64,000 nucleotides of DNA from Devosia sp. 67-54. GTDB lineage: Bacteria > Pseudomonadota > Alphaproteobacteria > Rhizobiales > Devosiaceae. The notes beneath the pieces were generated by a model that saw nothing but the letters and a program-made list of their open reading frames with translations, made no database searches and was not told where the DNA came from. The DNA is taken from assembly GCF_001899075.1 (NCBI RefSeq), contig NZ_MKVA01000008.1:310001-374000 (forward strand), given 5' to 3'. The translations under genes and the position numbers were made by a program. Shown one piece after another: positions 9,182-19,072 of this stretch (positions are counted from its first letter, which is position 1; each line of letters starts with the position of its first letter).

Positions 9182-9886
9182 CTAACCCCCGAGAAAACTT
9201 CTGGCGACTTCGGGATCGGCGATGAGCTCGGGCCCGGTTCCGGTGAAGCGGTTGGCGCCCTGCGCCAGAACGAACCCGCGCGAGGCGAAGGCCAGCGCCT
9301 GCCGCGCGTTCTGCTCGACCATCAGGATGGCGACGCCCGCCTTGTTGACGGTGACGATGTGCTCGAAGATTTCGAGCACATAGCGCGGACTGAGGCCGGC
9401 CGACGGCTCGTCGAGCAGCAGCAGCTTGGGCTTGCTCATCAGCGCCCGGCCCATCGCCACCATCTGCCGCTGGCCGCCCGAGAGTTCGCCCGCCGGCTGC
9501 CGGCGCTTCTCCTTGAGCACCGGGAACATGGCGTAGATTTCGTCGCGCGTGCCCGAAATGTCGTCGCGCCGGGTGAAGGCGCCCATCTCGAGGTTTTCCT
9601 CGACGCTCATCGAGGTGAAGACGTTCTTTTCCTGCGGCACGAAGCTGAGCCCCAGCGGCACCAGCCGGTCGGGCAGCGCGTTGGCGATGTCGTGGCCCTC
9701 GAAGGTGATCGACCCCGACGTCACCTTCAGCAGCCCGAAGATGGCCTTCAGCGTCGTCGACTTGCCGGCGCCGTTGGGGCCGACGATGACGCCGATGTCG
9801 CTCTGCTCGATGGCGATGTTGACGCCGTTGAGGATGGGCGCACCACCATAGCCGCCGACGACGTTCTTGACTTCGATCAGCGGCAT
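9182..9886 (-). CDS. livF: Branched-chain amino acid ABC transporter ATP-binding protein LivF
   Basis: 234 residues, the usual LivF length. Walker A GPNGAGKST lies near residue 37, the ABC signature is LSGGQRQM and Walker B is LLLLDEPSAGLSP. It hydrolyses ATP for the LivHM channel as a heterodimer with LivG. The ATG at 9886 shares one base with the livG stop (TGATG), so translation is coupled. A longer open frame continues inside livG and is not used. Confidence 0.93.
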   Translation of the reverse strand: MPLIEVKNVVGGYGGAPILNGVNIAIEQSDIGVIVGPNGAGKSTTLKAIFGLLKVTSGSITFEGHDIANALPDRLVPLGLSFVPQEKNVFTSMSVEENLEMGAFTRRDDISGTRDEIYAMFPVLKEKRRQPAGELSGGQRQMVAMGRALMSKPKLLLLDEPSAGLSPRYVLEIFEHIVTVNKAGVAILMVEQNARQALAFASRGFVLAQGANRFTGTGPELIADPEVARSFLGG

Positions 9887-10668
9887 CAGGCGGCCTCGAC
9901 CGGGGCGCCGAAATAGGCTTCGATGATCTGCGGATTGGCGCGGATTTCGCGCATCGGGCCCTCGGCGATCTTTTCGCCCTGCGCCATCACGATCACCGGA
10001 TCGCACAGGCGGCCGATCAGATCCATGTCGTGCTCGATGACGAAAAAGGTGTAGCCCAGCTCCTGGTTCATGCGCTCGATATTGGCCGCCAGATCCTGCA
10101 ATAACGTGCGATTGACGCCGGCGGCCACCTCGTCGAGCAGCACCACCTTGGCGTCGACCATCATGGTGCGGCCGAGCTCCAGGAGCTTCTTCTGGCCGCC
10201 CGAAAGATTGCCGGCGAGCTCGTTCTTGACGTGGGCGAGCTTGAGGAAGTCGATGACGTCGTTGGCCTTCTCGCGCACCTCGCGTTCGCGCGAACGCACC
10301 GCCCCGGGCATCAGCCAGGTCTTGAGCACGCTCTCGCCCACCTGATCGCCCGGCACCACCATCAGATTCTCCAGCGCCGTCATGTTGGAGAATTCATGCG
10401 CGATCTGGAAGGTGCGCAGCATGCCGCGGCCGAACAGCTCGTAGGGCGGCAGGCCGGTGATGTCCTGGCCGTCGAACACGATCCGGCCGCTGTCGGGGAC
10501 GATATTGCCGGCGACGAGGTTGAACAGCGTCGACTTGCCCGCGCCGTTCGGGCCGATCAGCCCGGTGATCGAGCCGCGCTTCACCTGCAGCGAACACTCG
10601 TGCACTGCCCTCAGGCCGCCAAAGCTCTTGCTGACGTTCTGGACGTCGATAACTGCGTCGATGCTCAC
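9886..10668 (-). CDS. livG: Branched-chain amino acid ABC transporter ATP-binding protein LivG
   Basis: 260 residues from a GTG at 10668 (a GGGGG ribosome site is close upstream); an ATG at 10713 would add 15 residues rich in Gly/Arg and is less likely. Walker A is GPNGAGKST, the signature LSGGQKKL and Walker B VVLLDEVAAGVN: the Asp-Glu pair is intact, but the proline usual after it is valine. It is the first gene of the minus-strand liv operon. A candidate double-palindrome operator lies 75-110 nt upstream. Confidence 0.92.
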   Translation of the reverse strand: MSIDAVIDVQNVSKSFGGLRAVHECSLQVKRGSITGLIGPNGAGKSTLFNLVAGNIVPDSGRIVFDGQDITGLPPYELFGRGMLRTFQIAHEFSNMTALENLMVVPGDQVGESVLKTWLMPGAVRSREREVREKANDVIDFLKLAHVKNELAGNLSGGQKKLLELGRTMMVDAKVVLLDEVAAGVNRTLLQDLAANIERMNQELGYTFFVIEHDMDLIGRLCDPVIVMAQGEKIAEGPMREIRANPQIIEAYFGAPVEAA

Positions 10669-10735
10669 CCGGCCCCCGCCTGCACTGCGGGCCTCCCCGC
10701 CCGTCGGGCGCACTTAGCACATATGGGGCCGGTCG

Positions 10736-10779
10736 GGTCAATGTTGACCACCCGGTCAAAGCAGCACGTCATCGCGAGT
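10736..10779. promoter_or_regulatory. Candidate operator/promoter upstream of livG
   Basis: TTGACC-N4-GGTCAA at 10744-10759 overlaps a second dyad GGTCAA-TG-TTGACC at 10736-10749. A TCGCGA palindrome follows 23 bp away (10772-10777), as upstream of livK. On the minus strand the inner TTGACC is followed after 16 nt by TGCTAA, a possible -35/-10 pair. The last bases run into the mgsA stop codon. Confidence 0.45.
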
Positions 10780-11141
10780 TAGAACGTCGCCAGCACCGCG
10801 TCGGCGGTGGCGTGGTTGACCGCAAAGGGGATGTTGTAGAGCGTCGCCAGCCGCGTCAGCGCCTTGACGTCGACATCGTGCGGCAGCGCCGTCAGCGGGT
10901 CCTGGAAGAAGATCAGCGCGTCCAGCCGGCCTTCGGCGATCATCGCCCCCAATTGCGCGTCGCCCCCGAGCGGACCGCTGAGCAGCCGGGTGACGCTGAG
11001 GCCCGTGCCCTCGATCACCCGCCCGCCAGTGGTGCCGGTGCCCCACAGCTCGTGCTGCGCCAGCCGCTCGCGATGCTTGAGCGCCCAGGCGACCAGTTCG
11101 TCCTTCTTGTCGTCATGCGCCACGAGGCCGATCCGGGCCAT
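10779..11141 (-). CDS. mgsA: Methylglyoxal synthase
   Basis: 120 residues, short of the roughly 150 of E. coli MgsA but covering the full MGS-like fold. It converts dihydroxyacetone phosphate to methylglyoxal and phosphate, a bypass used when sugar phosphates build up. Diagnostic features are the N-terminal VAHDDKK, the phosphate-binding GTGTTG, and SGPLGGDAQLGAMI with the catalytic aspartate, followed by FFQDPL and the ending VNHATAD. It lies upstream of livG on the same strand, with the liv control region between, and 35 nt after the DUF1801 gene. Confidence 0.92.
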   Translation of the reverse strand: MARIGLVAHDDKKDELVAWALKHRERLAQHELWGTGTTGGRVIEGTGLSVTRLLSGPLGGDAQLGAMIAEGRLDALIFFQDPLTALPHDVDVKALTRLATLYNIPFAVNHATADAVLATF

Positions 11142-11176
11142 GCAGTCCTCCGAGCGGAACGGCTCTTGATAGCCGC

Positions 11177-11539
11177 TTAGCTGCGAAGTGCAATGGCCTC
11201 GGCGAGCAGGATGGCGATGTCGTCGACCGGAATGGCCTCGCCCGGCGCGAAGGGGATCCAGCGCACGCGCTTGACCTTGTCGTCGTCGACCAGCCGCGGA
11301 TGGTCGAGCAGCCGCCCGTCGGCGAACACCAGCGCGGCGTGCTCCTTGCCGGGATAAACGCAGCAGAGATAGCCGAGCCGGGGATGGGTGAAGTTGACCG
11401 AGCCCCAGCCCAGCCGCACGGTCGCGTCGAGGTCGGGCCGGATGTCGCGCAGCGTCGCGATCAGCGCGCGCGACATTGTCGCAACGCCGGGCGGACGGCG
11501 GGCCAGCAGGTCATCGAGGTCGCGGTCGAAGCGGGACAT
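11177..11539 (-). CDS. DUF1801-domain protein
   Basis: 120 residues with the DUF1801 (YdhG-like) pattern: an N-terminal helix, LRDIRPDLDATVRLGWGSV-type core residues, and the VYPGKEHAALVFADG strand region. The family is uncharacterised and related in fold to the SCP2/iron-chaperone-like group. It has no signal peptide or membrane segment. It may be co-transcribed with mgsA (gap 35 nt), but no functional link can be drawn. Confidence 0.75.
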   Translation of the reverse strand: MSRFDRDLDDLLARRPPGVATMSRALIATLRDIRPDLDATVRLGWGSVNFTHPRLGYLCCVYPGKEHAALVFADGRLLDHPRLVDDDKVKRVRWIPFAPGEAIPVDDIAILLAEAIALRS

Positions 11540-11589
11540 GCGAAGCTCTATCGCACATCGTCGTGCCAGGAGCTGTCAGGCTTTCCGCC

Positions 11590-14112
11590 TCAAAATTCTT
11601 CCCAGTCCTTGTCGACCGCGGCGTTGCCGTGCGCCAGGTAGGATTTGGCGGCGGTCCTGACCCGCTCCTGCAGGCCCTTGATGCCGCGCGAGAATGCCGG
11701 CGCCGGGGCCGGCCGGGAGCTGCGCGACGGCGCATCCGGGCTGGCGATGGTGAAGACCTCGACGATGCGGTCGAGCTCGGTCGCCTGCTCCTCGGTGCGC
11801 TCGATGGAGGCATTGGTCTCTTCGACCAGCGCCGCATTGTGCTGGGTCATCTCGTCCATGGTGCGCACTGCGGCGTTGACCTCCTCGATCGAGGCGGCCT
11901 GCTCCTGGCTCTCCCTGGCGATCGAATCCATCAGCCCGTTGGAGGAACGGGCGGCCGCCAGCATCGCCTCGAGCTTGCTCGCCGCTTCGGTGACCAGCTT
12001 GGAGCCGGTCTTGACCTCGGCGCCGGACTGCTCGATCAGCCCCTTCACCTCGCTCGAGGCCTGCGCCGCCGATTGCGCCAGCCGCCGCACTTCCACGGCG
12101 ACGACGGCAAAGCCCTTGCCGGCCTCGCCGGCGCGCGCCGCCTCGACCGAGGCGTTGAGCGCCAGCAAATTGGTCTGGAACGCGATGTCGTCGATCAGCC
12201 CGATGATGTTGGAGATCTTGCCCGACGAGGCGGTGATCCGCTCCATGGCGTCGGTGGCCTTGAGCATGACCTCGCCGCCCTCCTCGGCCGTCCGCGTCAC
12301 CGACGCCGCGACCACGCTCGCATCCTTGGCCCGCTGCGCGTTCTGCAGCACGGTGCTGGCCAGTTGCTCCATCGCCGCCGAGGTTTCCTCGATGGTCGCC
12401 GCCTGCTTGGTGGTGCGCTCGGAAAGGTCGTTGGCGCCCGACAGGATTTCGCTGGTCGCCGTCTTCAGCGTCCGCGAGGTTTCCCGCAACCGCCCGACGA
12501 TCTCGCCGAGCTTTTCGGCCACCGCATTGGTGTCGGCCTTGAGCTGCGCAAAGGCGCCCTGGTAGTCGCCCTCGACGCGGTGCGTGAGGTCGGTATTGGC
12601 CAGCGCCGACAGCACCCGCCCGGTCTCGCCGAGGCCGCGATCCACGGTCTCCACCAGATTGTTGATCGAGGCGGCGATGACGTTGAGCTCGCGGTCGGGA
12701 AACTCGGCCTCGACGCGCTTGGAGAAATCGCCGGCGACGGCGGCGTCGACCACCTGCCCGAAGGCCTGCTGCAGCGCCTGCATCATGGTGGTGCGCTCGA
12801 TACGGCGGCGCTCGGAGGCCGCCCGCTCCTCGTCGGTCATGTTGTTGATCTTGAGCGCGTTCTCGCGGAACACCTCGACCGTGCGCGCCATCTCGCCGAT
12901 TTCGTCGGAACGCGTCGCGCCCTTCACCTCGACATCGAGCTGCCCGTCCGCCAGCGCCTTCATCGTTCCGGTCAGCCGGGTGATGGGCTTGGTCACCGAG
13001 CGCGAGAACAGCAGGCCGCCTGCCGCCGCGACCAGCAGCAGCGCGCCGCCCACCAGCAGCATCCAGTTGCGCATCGACACCACCGGCGCGAACAGCTCGG
13101 CTTCCGACTGCATGGCGACCACGGCCCATTTGGTGCCCTGGAAGGCGAACGGCGCCGCTTTGGCGATCATCGGCTGGCCGCGGAAATCGGCAATGACGCC
13201 GTCGACCGCCTGCCCGGCGATCGCCGCCTTGACGATGTCGCTGCGCACCGGCGTGATCAGCACGTTGGGGTCGCTCGAAAAGCTCGACTGCGTGCGCATC
13301 AGCCCGTCGGCGCCGACGATGATCGCCTCGCCCGACTGGCCGAGGCCGCGGATCGAATGCATCTTGGACGAGATGCCGGTGGCCGAGATCTCGAACATCA
13401 GCACGCCGTCGACGGTCTTGCCCTTGTAGACCGGCGTCGCCATGAAGCTCTCCGGCCGGCCGGCCGGCTCGTAGAAGCTGAAATCGGCGAACGCCACCTC
13501 GCCCTCCTGCAGCCCGGCCGCCTGGCGCAGCAGCGCGCCCACCGGGCCTTCCGACAGCGGGTTGCCGCTGCCCTTGGCGAAACTGGTGGCGAAATCGGCG
13601 TTCTTCTGCACCGAATAGACGAGGATGCCGTCGGCATTGAACAGCAGGACGTCCTCGTAGCCCTTCTGCTCGAGCAGGTTGTGCCAGGTCGGATGGAAGC
13701 GCTTGTGCTGGCTGTCATAGGTGCCGCCGATCGCCCCGACGCCATCGACCTTCGCCCGCTCCCATTGCGGGTTCGGGTTGTTCTTGATGTAGGCCATCTG
13801 CAGCACGTCGGAGCCTTTGCCCTGCACGTCCGCCTCGACATAGGAGCGCGTCATGTTGTCGATCTGCGTCGCCGTATCGCCGCGCGCCGCGAACATCGTG
13901 AGATCGACCGCGATGTCCTTGAAGTAGGAGCCGACCTGGTCCGCCGCCGACTCGACCGACGCATCGAAGCTGCGCGCCCGCTGCTGCTCGACCGTCTGCA
14001 GCCCGATCATGTATGCCGCAGCGCCGATGCCGAGCCCGACCACCAATGCCGAACCGATCAGCGCGAGCGGCAGTTTCTGGGCGATCTGGAACTTCGGCAA
14101 GGTGAGGGACAT
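11590..14112 (-). CDS. Methyl-accepting chemotaxis protein with C-terminal CheR/CheB tether motif
   Basis: 840 residues. TM1 lies at about 12-35, a large periplasmic sensor of Cache type at about 36-345, TM2 at 349-370, followed by HAMP and the methyl-accepting signalling hairpin with the conserved tip ([19 protein letters not shown]). The last residues are K-DWEEF, matching the xWxxF pentapeptide that E. coli Tar/Tsr use to bind CheR and CheB; the segment before it is a flexible Pro/Ser-rich linker. cheR and cheB lie nearby at 14760-16651. The ATG at 14112 places TM1 at the N-terminus; an ATG at 14190 is a possible alternative. The ligand is unknown. Confidence 0.93.
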   Translation of the reverse strand: MSLTLPKFQIAQKLPLALIGSALVVGLGIGAAAYMIGLQTVEQQRARSFDASVESAADQVGSYFKDIAVDLTMFAARGDTATQIDNMTRSYVEADVQGKGSDVLQMAYIKNNPNPQWERAKVDGVGAIGGTYDSQHKRFHPTWHNLLEQKGYEDVLLFNADGILVYSVQKNADFATSFAKGSGNPLSEGPVGALLRQAAGLQEGEVAFADFSFYEPAGRPESFMATPVYKGKTVDGVLMFEISATGISSKMHSIRGLGQSGEAIIVGADGLMRTQSSFSSDPNVLITPVRSDIVKAAIAGQAVDGVIADFRGQPMIAKAAPFAFQGTKWAVVAMQSEAELFAPVVSMRNWMLLVGGALLLVAAAGGLLFSRSVTKPITRLTGTMKALADGQLDVEVKGATRSDEIGEMARTVEVFRENALKINNMTDEERAASERRRIERTTMMQALQQAFGQVVDAAVAGDFSKRVEAEFPDRELNVIAASINNLVETVDRGLGETGRVLSALANTDLTHRVEGDYQGAFAQLKADTNAVAEKLGEIVGRLRETSRTLKTATSEILSGANDLSERTTKQAATIEETSAAMEQLASTVLQNAQRAKDASVVAASVTRTAEEGGEVMLKATDAMERITASSGKISNIIGLIDDIAFQTNLLALNASVEAARAGEAGKGFAVVAVEVRRLAQSAAQASSEVKGLIEQSGAEVKTGSKLVTEAASKLEAMLAAARSSNGLMDSIARESQEQAASIEEVNAAVRTMDEMTQHNAALVEETNASIERTEEQATELDRIVEVFTIASPDAPSRSSRPAPAPAFSRGIKGLQERVRTAAKSYLAHGNAAVDKDWEEF

Positions 14113-14272
14113 GGGCGGATGCTCCGTTGTCTTGGGGAGCACAGGCAGCCGCCAGCGGGCCCGCCCTGACCTCTCCCCCAATAAGGCCATGGTGAATGCG
14201 GGTGAAACTATAGGCAGCGGCGGATGAACAAGTCCTTACGGGAGCTTGCGTACGAACCGGCGGCGCCGGACG

Positions 14273-14662
14273 TCAGGTGAGCGCGCCGATGACCGCTTCG
14301 ATGCGCTTCTTCATCGTGCCGGCGTCGAACGGCTTGATGATGTAGTTGTTGACGCCGAACGAGATGGCCTCCTTGACCTGCTCCTTGTCGGAGCGGCCGG
14401 TGGCCATGATGAACGGCATGCTGGCGGTCTTGGGGTGCTTGCGGATGACCCGCAGCAGCGTCAGCCCGTCGATGTCCTCCATGTTCCAGTCCGAAATGAT
14501 CAGCTGGACGTTGGACTTTTCGAGCTTGCCCAGGGCATCGCGGCCGCTCTTGGCCTCGATGATGTCCTTGAAGCCCAGTTGCGTCAGGATGTACTTGCAG
14601 ATGCCGCGCATCGACTGCTGGTCATCCACGATCAGAACGCTGACATCACTGGCCTTGGGCAT
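14273..14662 (-). CDS. cheY2: Chemotaxis response regulator, CheY2-type
   Basis: A 129-residue single receiver domain. It has the acidic pair in VLIVDDQ, the phospho-acceptor Asp in IISDWNM near residue 57, the Thr of MATGRS and the Lys of IIKPF. Its ending (IEAVIGALT) and length closely resemble rhizobial CheY2, which binds the flagellar motor, rather than the CheY at 22905-23264. The ATG at 14662 is preceded by an in-frame GTG at 14665; AAGG upstream serves either. It sits between cheB and the mcp with about 95 nt upstream and 160 nt downstream, so it may have its own promoter. The symbol is given by analogy. Confidence 0.88.
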   Translation of the reverse strand: MPKASDVSVLIVDDQQSMRGICKYILTQLGFKDIIEAKSGRDALGKLEKSNVQLIISDWNMEDIDGLTLLRVIRKHPKTASMPFIMATGRSDKEQVKEAISFGVNNYIIKPFDAGTMKKRIEAVIGALT

Positions 14663-14759
14663 CACGCACTACCTTATGGTGCCGGAAAACCGGAAACTCG
14701 ACACTCGCCGCCGACGCTAGGCAAAAAGCGTTACCATTTCTTCAATTGCGACCTTGGCC

Positions 14760-15803
14760 TTATGCCGCAGACTTCAACCTGTTGAGGGCCGCCGCGAGCC
14801 GGCCGGCGATCATGTCGATCGGCGCCTGCTCGGCCACCGCGCCCTCCTCGAAGGCGACGCGCGGCATGCCATAGACCAGCGCCGAGGCCTGCGACTGGCC
14901 CACCGTATAGGCGCCCGCCTCGCGCATCAGCTTGAGGCCCCGCGCCCCGTCGCGGCCCATGCCGGTGAGGATGGCGCCAACCGCCAGCGCGCCCACCGTA
15001 TGGGCGACGGATTCGAACAGCACGTCGACGCTGGGCCGGTGTCCCGAGGTCAGCTCGTCCTGCCCCAGCCGGCATTTGAGCTGGCCGGAACTGCGCTCCA
15101 CCCGCAGATGCCAGTCGCCGCGGGCGACGTACGCCCTGCCGGGCTCGAGCGGCATGCGGTCTTCGGCCTCGACCACCCGCACGTCGCTGAGCTCGTCGAG
15201 GCGGGCGGCAAAGCGCGTGGTGAAGCCGGCCGGCATGTGCTGCGCGATGACGATCGGCGGGCAATCGGCCGGCATGTCGCCCAGCACCACGCGGATCGCC
15301 TCGACGCCGCCGGTGGACGCCCCGATGGCGATCAGCGCCCCGGCGGGCGCCGCCGCGGTGCGCAGCTTGGTGGAGGCGGCCGGCTTCATCGCCTGGGCCC
15401 GCACGTCGGAAGTCGCGGCGGCGCGCACCTTCTCGCGCAGATTGGCGCCGAACGCCTCGAGCCCGCCGGCGAGATCGGTCGAGGGCTTGGCGACGAAGTC
15501 GACGGCGCCGAGCTCCAGCGCCAGCAGCGTTTCGCTCGCGCCCTTGGTGGTGAGGGTCGAGACCATCACCACCGGCAGCGGATGCAGGCGCATCAATTTG
15601 TCGAGGAACGCCAGCCCGTTCATGTTGGGCATTTCGATGTCGAGCGTCACCACGTCCGGATTCAGCGCCTTGATCTTGGCGCGTGCATCGATGGGGTCCT
15701 CGGCGGTGCCGACCACGCTGATGTCGCCGTCGCGTCCGAGCGTCCGGCTCAGCACTTCCCGGATCAGGGCAGAATCGTCGACGATCAGTACCCGAATGCT
15801 CAT
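14760..15803 (-). CDS. cheB: Protein-glutamate methylesterase/glutamine deamidase CheB
   Basis: 347 residues. The N-terminal receiver (1-120) has VDDSA, the phospho-acceptor Asp in VVTLDIEMP and a Lys in FVAKPS. A linker follows, then the C-terminal methylesterase with the catalytic Ser in GASTGG, the His in AQHMPAGF and the Asp in TGMGRDG. It removes methyl groups from receptor glutamates, with activity raised by CheA phosphorylation. The ATG at 15803 overlaps the cheR stop (ATGA). A longer frame reading into cheR is not used. Confidence 0.95.
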   Translation of the reverse strand: MSIRVLIVDDSALIREVLSRTLGRDGDISVVGTAEDPIDARAKIKALNPDVVTLDIEMPNMNGLAFLDKLMRLHPLPVVMVSTLTTKGASETLLALELGAVDFVAKPSTDLAGGLEAFGANLREKVRAAATSDVRAQAMKPAASTKLRTAAAPAGALIAIGASTGGVEAIRVVLGDMPADCPPIVIAQHMPAGFTTRFAARLDELSDVRVVEAEDRMPLEPGRAYVARGDWHLRVERSSGQLKCRLGQDELTSGHRPSVDVLFESVAHTVGALAVGAILTGMGRDGARGLKLMREAGAYTVGQSQASALVYGMPRVAFEEGAVAEQAPIDMIAGRLAAALNRLKSAA

Positions 15804-16651
15804 GCCGCGTCCTTCGCCCGCTCCAGGCGGGACTGGTAGATGGTCTTGCCGACGAGGCGGAATCCTGCGCCGCCGGCCCCCAGATTTTCCGAATGCCCGA
15901 TATAGAGGAAGCCGCCCGGCGCCAGGATGCGGCCCAGCCGGCCGAACATCTCGCCCTGCGTCGCCTTGTCGAAATAGATCGCGACGTTGCGGCAGAAGAT
16001 GGCATCGAACGGCCCCTTCATCGGCCACGCCGCCATCAAGTTCAGCGGCTTGAACGACACCAGCGACGCCACCGGTTGCGGAATCCGCACGCGCCCGTCG
16101 CCGGTACGCTCGAACAGCCGCGCCCGCTCCAGCGACAGGCCGTTGAGCTCGCTGTCGGGATAGACGGCGGTGGCCGCCTTGGCGATGACGTTGGTGTCGA
16201 TGTCGGTGGCGAGGATCTTGAAGTCCCAGCGCCTGAGGTCCGGATGGGCCGCCAGCAGCGACAGCGCGATGGTGTAGGGTTCCTGCCCGGTCGAGCAGCC
16301 CGCCGACCAGATGCGCAGCCGCTTCTGCGATTGCGACAGCCGCGTCTTCATCAGCTCGCCGACATAGCCGACGAGATGCTCGAAATGGTGCTCTTCGCGC
16401 CAGAAGCGCGTGAGATTGGTGGTCAGCGCGTTGACGAAATCCTGCGCGTCGTCGGCGCTCCCCTCGGTCTCGAGGAAGTCGAGATAGGCGTCGAACGACG
16501 GCAATTGCCGCGTGCGCAGGATGCGGCTCAGCCGGGCGATGACCAGCGTGCGCTTGGCGTCCGACAGCGAGATGCCGGCAACGTCGTAGAGCCGCTCGCG
16601 AATGCGCGTGAATTCGCGCTCGCTGAGGGCAAATTCGCTTTGCTCCATCAT
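15800..16651 (-). CDS. cheR: Chemotaxis protein methyltransferase CheR
   Basis: 283 residues. The N-terminal helical CheR_N domain (about 1-75) is followed by the SAM-binding methyltransferase domain with [16 protein letters not shown] near residue 117 and [10 protein letters not shown] near residue 224. It methylates receptor glutamates using S-adenosylmethionine. Two consecutive ATGs (16651, 16648) overlap the stop of the preceding mcp; either makes a coupled start. It is coupled to cheB at its other end, giving an mcp-cheR-cheB unit. Confidence 0.95.
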   Translation of the reverse strand: MMEQSEFALSEREFTRIRERLYDVAGISLSDAKRTLVIARLSRILRTRQLPSFDAYLDFLETEGSADDAQDFVNALTTNLTRFWREEHHFEHLVGYVGELMKTRLSQSQKRLRIWSAGCSTGQEPYTIALSLLAAHPDLRRWDFKILATDIDTNVIAKAATAVYPDSELNGLSLERARLFERTGDGRVRIPQPVASLVSFKPLNLMAAWPMKGPFDAIFCRNVAIYFDKATQGEMFGRLGRILAPGGFLYIGHSENLGAGGAGFRLVGKTIYQSRLERAKDAA

Positions 16652-18189
16652 CCCCCGTTCACCGCCCTCTGCTGCCGGCGCGCCGGCAGGGTCAGGGCTC
16701 GCGACGCCTCGTCCTCGAGCGAGGTGATTTGCGTTCCGAGCCGGCTGATTGCCCCGCTGCCCTCGTCGAGGGCGCCGGCGATCATGTCGGTCTCATTGCT
16801 TAGATTCTCTAAATGTCCGGCGAGGCCGCCCAGAATATTCCTGAGCGCCTCGGCCTCCGCCACGCCGGCGCCGGCCTGGCCGCGGCTGGTCCCGACCAGG
16901 CCGCGGATGTCGCGCGCCGTCTTCTGCGTCGATTGCGCCAGCATGCGCACCTCGTCGGCGACGACGGCGAAGCCTGCGCCCTTTTCGCCCGCCCGCGCCG
17001 CCTCGACGGCGGCGTTGAGGGCGAGGAGGTTGGTGCGGAAGCTCACATCCTCGATGGCTGCCACCAGCTTGTCGATCTCGGCCGTGGTGCCGTCGACGCC
17101 GTTGACCGCCTGCGTACTGCGCTCGGCCGCCACCGCCGCCTCGCCGACGATGTCGCGCACCTGCCGCTCCAGCGCCCGCGCCATCCTGGTGTGGTCGCGC
17201 CCGCGCTGCACGGCGTCGCCCGCAACGGCGACGCCGGTGCGCGTGCCCTCGGCGGCCTCGGACATCGACACCACCGCGAGGCGGTATTTGTCGATGGCGT
17301 TGAGCACCGCCTCGCATTTGCGCTCCAGCGCCGCGCGCACCTCGAAATGCTCGTCGCGCTCGTCGGTCAGCGCCGCCACGAGATCGGCGAGGTCGCGCAC
17401 CTGCGGCGCGATGCCGGCATTGGCCCGCCGCATCTCCGGCGTCAGCGGCTCGCCGGCCAGCACGCGGTTCAGCGCCGCCATGCCGAGATCGAGGCTCTCG
17501 AGCCCCTCGCCCAGCGCCCGCAGCGCCGGCGACGCCTGCAGCGCCCTGGCATCGAAGCGGAAGCTCGTCTGCCCGCCGGCAAGCGCCGCGGCGAAGGCGT
17601 CGAGATCGTCGTCGGCGATGTAGGCGCCGGCCGGCACGAACTCGATGACGCTGCGCCCGGCGCCGGCGGCACGGTGGCGGGCGGTGTGGCGGACCCCCGC
17701 CAGATTGACCAGCTCTTCCTCGGCGAAGCCGGCGGCGGCGTAGCCGGGCCCGAGCAGCACGTCGAGCCGCGCCCCCTCGACCGCCCGCGGCTCCAGCGCG
17801 GTGAGGCCGCGGCTCACGCCCACGATCTCGCCATCGGCCCCGGCCACCAGCGCCGGTTGCGACAGCCCCGAGAACGCCGCCTTGAACTGCGTCGCCCGCT
17901 CGAGCCGCCCGGCGAGATTGGCGACGATGGCCTCGACGCTGACCCCGTCGCGCAAATCGCGGCCGCTGGCGGCGCCCACCGCCTGGCCGAGTTGGGCGAG
18001 CTTGCGCTGTACGGTCTTTTCCGCCTGCGCCGCAAACATCAGGCTCGCGCCGATGGCGAGGAGCGCGAACAGGGCGCAGAGACCATAGCCAAGCCAGCCG
18101 GCCCCGAGCAGCGCGACTGCACTCGTCCCGGCGGCGAAGGCCGCGAGCCAGACGAGATCGACGATCAACGCAACCCTGGTGCGGCGCAT
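16648..18189 (-). CDS. Methyl-accepting chemotaxis-type receptor with short N-terminal membrane anchor
   Basis: 513 residues. Two hydrophobic segments at about 8-30 and 34-54 are separated by only a few residues, so there is essentially no periplasmic sensor. A PAS-like region (about 95-200) and a helical linker follow, then an MCP signalling domain with the conserved tip ([19 protein letters not shown]) at about residues 382-400. No clear HAMP and no tether pentapeptide are seen at the C-terminus (it ends RAVNGG). This architecture suggests sensing of an internal signal. It is translationally coupled to cheR. Confidence 0.88.
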   Translation of the reverse strand: MRRTRVALIVDLVWLAAFAAGTSAVALLGAGWLGYGLCALFALLAIGASLMFAAQAEKTVQRKLAQLGQAVGAASGRDLRDGVSVEAIVANLAGRLERATQFKAAFSGLSQPALVAGADGEIVGVSRGLTALEPRAVEGARLDVLLGPGYAAAGFAEEELVNLAGVRHTARHRAAGAGRSVIEFVPAGAYIADDDLDAFAAALAGGQTSFRFDARALQASPALRALGEGLESLDLGMAALNRVLAGEPLTPEMRRANAGIAPQVRDLADLVAALTDERDEHFEVRAALERKCEAVLNAIDKYRLAVVSMSEAAEGTRTGVAVAGDAVQRGRDHTRMARALERQVRDIVGEAAVAAERSTQAVNGVDGTTAEIDKLVAAIEDVSFRTNLLALNAAVEAARAGEKGAGFAVVADEVRMLAQSTQKTARDIRGLVGTSRGQAGAGVAEAEALRNILGGLAGHLENLSNETDMIAGALDEGSGAISRLGTQITSLEDEASRALTLPARRQQRAVNGG

Positions 18190-18304
18190 CCGGACAGTCG
18201 GGGTGAAACGGGCAGTCCGACCCTAAAATCCGAATGGTTAACCAAACCTATATGCCGGCGGCGGCCGGTAAGATTTCGGTCAGGATGTCGGGTTTTCCAC
18301 CGTC

Positions 18305-18910
18305 TCAGAACAGCTCGATGTCGTCATTGGCCGGCTGCCGCGGCGCGAACGCCTGCGCCATGCGCCGGCCCACGATCGACAGTTCCTCGCGCGCCACGCT
18401 CGAGGCGGCCACCGAGTCGAGCCGCTTGACGAAGGCCCGCCCCGAATGCGGCTTAAACATCACTCGGCGGGCGAAGCTGCCGCCCACGTCCTCGCTGGCG
18501 ATGACATAGCCTTCATTGCCGAGGAATTCGCGCACGAATTCGATGTTCTTGGCCCCCACATCGGTCAGCGCCGAATTGATCAGCCCGCCGCCGAAGATCT
18601 TGATCTCGAGATTGGCCTTGCGGCCGCTGCCGCGCGTCAGCACCTTGTTGATCAGCTGCTCCATGGCGAAGGCGCCGTAGCGCGCCGAAGCGCCGTAGCG
18701 GTCGCGGGCGCTGCCCGAGGGCTCGGCCAGGAGGAAATGGTTCATGCCGCCGACGCGCGCCTCGATGTCGCGGATGCAGGCGGCGACGCACGAGCCCAGG
18801 ATGGTCGAGAAGGTCAGGTCCGCTTCGCCGCCCACGAGGCAGTCGCCCTGGTGAATCGTGGTCACGACGCCGCGGTCGAACGCGGGTGCGCTGGCGCGGG
18901 CCTGCATCAT
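18305..18910 (-). CDS. cheD: Chemoreceptor glutamine deamidase CheD
   Basis: 201 residues with the CheD fold: the catalytic Cys in TILGSCVAACI and the His of GGMNHFLL, followed by IFGGG. It deamidates receptor glutamines and in other bacteria works with the phosphatase CheC; in rhizobia the partner system includes CheT. The C-terminus ends NDDIELF, a tail also seen in the divergent neighbouring gene (NGDVDLF). Two ATGs (18910, 18907) are possible starts. Transcription is divergent from the cheT-like gene across 162 nt. Confidence 0.93.
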   Translation of the reverse strand: MMQARASAPAFDRGVVTTIHQGDCLVGGEADLTFSTILGSCVAACIRDIEARVGGMNHFLLAEPSGSARDRYGASARYGAFAMEQLINKVLTRGSGRKANLEIKIFGGGLINSALTDVGAKNIEFVREFLGNEGYVIASEDVGGSFARRVMFKPHSGRAFVKRLDSVAASSVAREELSIVGRRMAQAFAPRQPANDDIELF

Positions 18911-19072
18911 GTTTTCTGTGTCGTTCCTGACAAGGTTGTCATCAGGATAGGGGAGGAGTCCTTAGTGAACTTCTAACCAGTTTCGGCAACCATTATTCAT
19001 CGCGTATGCCGGCAATAAGAGCTTTAGACTTGTGCGGGTATATCATGTGAACGTCCAGGGGTTGGCCCTTCC

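Noticed and set aside
11590-14190. Upstream start at 14190 for the tethered receptor
   Set aside because: It would place 26 Arg/Pro-rich residues before the first membrane segment and has no better ribosome site.
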